A stretch of 64,000 nt of DNA, from assembly GCF_004353915.1 (NCBI RefSeq), contig NZ_SMRP01000015.1, positions 11,803-75,802 of the forward strand, in the 5' to 3' direction. The position numbers and the translations under genes were made by a program. Below the pieces are notes generated by a model, which was given only the letters and a program-made list of their open reading frames with translations, had not been told where the DNA came from and did no database searches. The DNA is from Paraburkholderia silviterrae (GTDB taxonomy: Bacteria > Pseudomonadota > Gammaproteobacteria > Burkholderiales > Burkholderiaceae). Of this stretch, positions 60,990-64,000 are shown piece by piece (the first letter of the stretch is position 1; the number at the start of each line of letters is the position of its first letter).

Positions 60990-61797
60990 AAACAAGGTGC
61001 TATTCGAGAAGGTCGGAAAGACGGCCGTCATCACGCTCAATCGCCCGCAGCGGCGCAATGCGCTCGACGACGAGGCCAAGGCCATGCTCGCCGCGGCCAT
61101 CGGCACCGCGCGCGAGGATCGTTCGATTGCGTCCGTGGTGCTGACGGGAGCGGGCGGCCACTTCTGCTCGGGCGCGGATCTCGGCGGAGGCGGCGGCGGA
61201 GACGAGAAGGGCGAGGCGGGCGAGATGCCGTTTCTCGTGCGCGATGCGCTGCTGGGCGCCCACCGCTGGCATTCGGAGCTGATGGATCTGGAAAAGCCGG
61301 TGATCTCCGCCATCGACGGCTACGCGGTTGGCGCGGGGCTATCGCTCGCGCTGGCAGCGGATTTCATCGTCGCGAGCGATCGGGTGCGGCTCGTGTCGAA
61401 CTTCCCGCGCATCGGCTTCGCGCCCGACCTTGGGCTCATGTATATCCTGCCGCGCCTCGTCGGCCTCGCGCGCGCCAAAGAGATCGTGTTCTCCGCGCGC
61501 GACGTGCTGGCAGAAGAAGCGGTGGCGATCGGCCTCGTTCATGCCGTCGTGCCGGCCGAGCGCCTGCGTGAGAGCGCCATCGACTTTGCGCGGCGCTTCG
61601 ACAACGCGCCGACGCACGTGCTCGGCATGGCCAAGGGCATCATGAACCGCACGTTCGAGACACCGCGGCACGCCATGGTGCAGCTCGAAACGGCGGTGCA
61701 GGGCCTGTGCGCGGCGAGCCGCTACAACGCCGAAGCAGTGCGGCGTTTCTTTGCGAAAGAGGCGCCGCTTTATCCCGGCGCGGAGCGGCTGTTCTGA
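60982..61797 (+). CDS. PaaG-like enoyl-CoA isomerase/hydratase, copy 2
   Basis: A 271-aa crotonase closely similar to the protein at 56522: HFCSGADLGG, GYAVGAGLSLALAADFIVAS, GFAPDLGL (candidate catalytic Asp), and the same C-terminus (FFAKEAPLYPGAERLF). It has a glycine-rich insertion (GGGGGGDEKGE) after the oxyanion motif. Its ATG lies 8 bp inside the preceding gene, indicating coupled translation. Confidence 0.88.
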   Translation: MSENKVLFEKVGKTAVITLNRPQRRNALDDEAKAMLAAAIGTAREDRSIASVVLTGAGGHFCSGADLGGGGGGDEKGEAGEMPFLVRDALLGAHRWHSELMDLEKPVISAIDGYAVGAGLSLALAADFIVASDRVRLVSNFPRIGFAPDLGLMYILPRLVGLARAKEIVFSARDVLAEEAVAIGLVHAVVPAERLRESAIDFARRFDNAPTHVLGMAKGIMNRTFETPRHAMVQLETAVQGLCAASRYNAEAVRRFFAKEAPLYPGAERLF

Positions 61798-61816
61798 GCG
61801 GCCTGCCATCCACAAG

Positions 61817-61851
61817 GGGAGGGGAAGCGCCGCGCTGCAACGCCGTATCGT
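61817..61851 (+). promoter_or_regulatory. G-box promoter 7: GGGAGGGG - 21 bp - TATCGT
   Basis: The box at 61817-61824 (with an extra leading G) and TATCGT at 61846-61851 lie 143 bp before the SDR gene at 61995, a longer leader than at the other boxes. Confidence 0.5.
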
Positions 61852-61994
61852 GTCACGCAGGCGGCCGGGAGCGCCTGCAACGGCTGGCGCTCGCGCGTTC
61901 TGCCAGGTCTTCTGGCGTTATTCAGCAACGGGCGTGCGGGGTTGACTGAGCTCGCACCGCCTTTCATCATCATTCAGGACTTCGAGGCAATACC

Positions 61995-62903
61995 ATGACG
62001 ATTCGATTTGACGGCCGGGTGGCCATTGTGACGGGCGCGGGCAACGGTCTTGGCCGCATGCATGCGCTGGAGCTGGCCAGGCGCGGCGCCAAAGTGGTGA
62101 TCAACGACTTCGGCGGCAGCCGCGACGGCCTGGGCGGCTCGTCCGAGGCGGCGCTCGCCGTGGTTGAGGAGATCCGCAAGATTGGCGGCGAGGCCATCGC
62201 CAACGGCGCCAACGTCGCCGATTTCGAGCAGGTCACGGCGATGGTCGAAGAGGCCAGGGCGAAGTTCGGCCGCATCGACATTCTCATCAACAATGCGGGC
62301 ATCCTGCGCGACAAGAGCTTCAGCAAGATGGAAATGGCCGATTTCCGCGCGGTGGTGGACGTGCACCTGATGGGCTCGGCCTACTGCACGAAGGCCGTGT
62401 GGGAGATCATGCGCGAGCAGAACTACGGCCGCGTGCTGATGACGACGTCGGCGGCGGGCCTCTTCGGCAACTTCGGCCAGGCCAACTACGGCGCGGCGAA
62501 GATGGCCGTGGTGGGCCTCATGAACATGCTGGCCATCGAAGGCAAGAAGAACGACATCCGCGTGAATACCCTGGCGCCAATGGCGGCCACGCGCATGACC
62601 GAAGACATCCTGCCCGAAGCCATCCTCAAGGCCACGGGCCCGGAGCAGGTGACGCCGGGCGCGCTCTTTCTCGTGAGCGAAAACGCGCCGAACAAGGTGG
62701 TGCTGGGCGCGAGCGGCGGCGCGTTCTCCGCCGTGCGCTTCGTGGAGACGGCGCCTGTCGTCATTCCGGCCGGCGCGGTTTCGCCTGAAGCCGTGGAGGC
62801 GCATTTCGGGCAGATCGAGGACTGGAGCACGTCGGCCTATCGCGACGACGCGAATCAGCAGGTGCATGCTTTCGTGACCGCGATGCAGCGCGCCGCCGCG
62901 TAA
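61995..62903 (+). CDS. MFE2-type (3R)-hydroxyacyl-CoA dehydrogenase (SDR)
   Basis: A 302-aa SDR of the type found as the N-terminal domain of peroxisomal multifunctional enzyme 2: TGAGNGLG, INDFGGSRDGLGGSSEAA, NNAGILRDKSF, the Ser region TTSAAG and NYGAAK. It oxidises (3R)-hydroxyacyl-CoA, matching the (R)-product of the MaoC hydratase coded at 41471. It has its own G-box promoter. Confidence 0.9.
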   Translation: MTIRFDGRVAIVTGAGNGLGRMHALELARRGAKVVINDFGGSRDGLGGSSEAALAVVEEIRKIGGEAIANGANVADFEQVTAMVEEARAKFGRIDILINNAGILRDKSFSKMEMADFRAVVDVHLMGSAYCTKAVWEIMREQNYGRVLMTTSAAGLFGNFGQANYGAAKMAVVGLMNMLAIEGKKNDIRVNTLAPMAATRMTEDILPEAILKATGPEQVTPGALFLVSENAPNKVVLGASGGAFSAVRFVETAPVVIPAGAVSPEAVEAHFGQIEDWSTSAYRDDANQQVHAFVTAMQRAAA

Positions 62904-63103
62904 GCGGGCGGTTTGCTTCAGCAGGACCGGGTGGCGGCCTCGACGCTTGCGTCCTGGCGCAGGCGCACCGAGGGAACTCGCGCGGCAGCAGGCCCGGCGC
63001 GCGTGGGCTATCCTGTCTTCCCGGTCCGACAAGAAAGGGGCGCCGGCCGGTGCCATATTGCGGCGCCTTGCCGGGCCGGCCGGCATGGCCCCAGGAGACA
63101 ACC

Positions 63104-64000
63104 GTGAAAACCAACTTTGCCCGCCTGTTCGGCAATCTCGTCCTGCGCTTCGGGGACCGGGAGGCGCTCGTCAACATCGAGCGCAATCGCCGCTATACCT
63201 ACCGCGAGTTCCATTCGCTGACCAACCGCATCGTGAACATGATGCGCGATCGCCTCGCGCTTGGGCGAGGCGACATCTGGCTGTGCCTGCTCGAAAACGA
63301 CAACATGGCCCTGCTGCACTTCTGGACCGCATTGAAGGGCGAGGCCGCAGGCGCATACACCAATTTCCGCGATTCGTTCGAGGAGCACTGCCGCCAGGCC
63401 GAGTACATCCGGCCGAAGGTGGTCTTTGTCGAGACCGCGCTGCTGGAGCGCTACTTCGAGCCGCTGCGCGCGCTCGGCGCCACCGTGGTGTGCATGGACC
63501 CGCCGCCGGTGCAGCGCGAGGGGCTGCACTATTTCTGGGACCTGCTCGAAGGCGTGCCCGATCATGATCCCGGCGTCGAAAGCGACGCCGAGCACGATAT
63601 TCTCGTGTACCGCTTCACCGGCGGCACGACGGGCGCCGGCAAGTGCGCCCAGTATTCGATGGACAACTGGCTCGCCTGCCGGGACACGATGTTCATGGAA
63701 GCCGACCAGTGGCAGCTTCCCGACACGCGCATGCTGCACATGGCGCCCATCAGCCATGGCTCGGGGTTCGGCGTCCTCTCCACGCTGTTCCGGGGCGGTT
63801 GCACCGTCACGCAGAACCTGCCCGACCTCGCGCTGATGTGCAGGAACATCGAGGCCGAGAAGATCACGATGACCCTGCTGCTGCCGACGCTGATCTACCG
63901 CCTGCTGGAAATGCCCGAGGCCGCGCGCTTCGATCTTTCCTCGCTGCGCACCATCGCCTACGGCGGCGCGCCGATGAGCCCGGCGAAGCTGAGGCTCGCG
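63104..64000 (+). CDS. Acyl-CoA synthetase (ANL family), copy 2, cut by window edge
   Basis: The first 299 residues are inside the window. GTG 63104 follows AGGAG (63093-63097). The sequence shows NIERNRRYTYREFHSL, FTGGTTGAGK, APISHGSGFGVLSTLF and AYGGAPMSPAKL, paralogous to the ligase at 38407. The C-terminal domain lies beyond position 64000. It may be read through from the SDR gene, as no clear G-box promoter precedes it. Confidence 0.9.
   Translation, partial: MKTNFARLFGNLVLRFGDREALVNIERNRRYTYREFHSLTNRIVNMMRDRLALGRGDIWLCLLENDNMALLHFWTALKGEAAGAYTNFRDSFEEHCRQAEYIRPKVVFVETALLERYFEPLRALGATVVCMDPPPVQREGLHYFWDLLEGVPDHDPGVESDAEHDILVYRFTGGTTGAGKCAQYSMDNWLACRDTMFMEADQWQLPDTRMLHMAPISHGSGFGVLSTLFRGGCTVTQNLPDLALMCRNIEAEKITMTLLLPTLIYRLLEMPEAARFDLSSLRTIAYGGAPMSPAKLRLA

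Noticed and set aside
58218..61313. A roughly 1,030-codon antisense frame opposite the thiolase to crotonase genes
   Set aside because: Same composition bias and no recognisable domain; explained by codon usage of the sense genes.
63022..63060. AAAGGGGCG followed by TATTGC before the second ligase as an eighth G-box promoter
   Set aside because: The box is incomplete and the spacer is only about 15 bp, outside the 20-23 bp of the seven accepted sites.

Overview
The window is GC-rich, densely coded and almost entirely catabolic. Several features fit a Burkholderiaceae genome (Burkholderia, Paraburkholderia or Caballeronia type): three Gram-negative porins whose mature ends begin with the QSSVTLYG-type start, many LysR, AraC, GntR-FCD and TetR regulators, a class I PHA synthase, and repeated acyl-CoA catabolic modules. 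I saw no rRNA, tRNA, CRISPR array or intact mobile element. A short IS6-type transposase remnant lies at 19100-19261.

Region 1 (1-9079): an AraC-type regulator, cut by the left edge, is divergent from an SDR gene. A TauD-type dioxygenase, quinone oxidoreductase, RBBP9-like hydrolase, MFS carrier and porin follow. A 42-bp block (33/42 identical) upstream of both the SDR and the dioxygenase is a likely shared regulator site. A BON protein and two overlapping unknown genes close the region.

Region 2 (9176-24682): this is a coherent, unusual system. A leftward operon codes for DUF1185, an alpha/beta hydrolase, flavin reductase, luciferase-like monooxygenase and aldehyde dehydrogenase. Facing it are a DUF1330 gene, two paralogous FCD-GntR regulators, a second flavin reductase, a GabD-like dehydrogenase, an isochorismatase-type amidohydrolase, an NCS1 permease, a porin and a chemoreceptor. 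The parts list resembles the Rut pyrimidine pathway, or pyridine C2-C3 cleavage, but lacks several of their genes. Both flavin reductases carry an extra C-terminal degenerate-Nudix-like domain. Palindromes of the form TGGTATACCA lie upstream of four transcription units and, shared, between the divergent operon and the DUF1330 gene. This is the best candidate in the window for an undescribed pathway, probably oxidative opening of an N-containing ring or amide.

Region 3 (25250-36547): an AraC regulator, a LysR/alkylsulfatase/MFS module (SdsB/SdsA-like), two DUF1254-DUF1214 exported proteins, a porin, a metallo-beta-lactamase-fold hydrolase and a thioesterase.

Region 4 (36710-64000, open at the right edge): a large acyl-CoA regulon. 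It holds two paralogous acyl-CoA synthetases, PHA synthase, three acyl-CoA dehydrogenases, MaoC, four crotonase-family proteins, two SCP2-type thiolases, an AMACR-like protein, three SDRs, and a LuxC/LuxE-like/alcohol dehydrogenase module with a TetR regulator. A MalT/AlkS-type LuxR regulator sits in the middle. Seven promoters in regions 3-4 share a G-rich box (GGGAGGGG) 20-23 bp upstream of a TANNNT -10 element. That is the geometry expected for MalT-type activation, so one regulator probably controls the set. The AMACR-like protein, non-canonical dehydrogenases and SCP2-type thiolases suggest a branched, cyclic or otherwise bulky carboxylic acid substrate.
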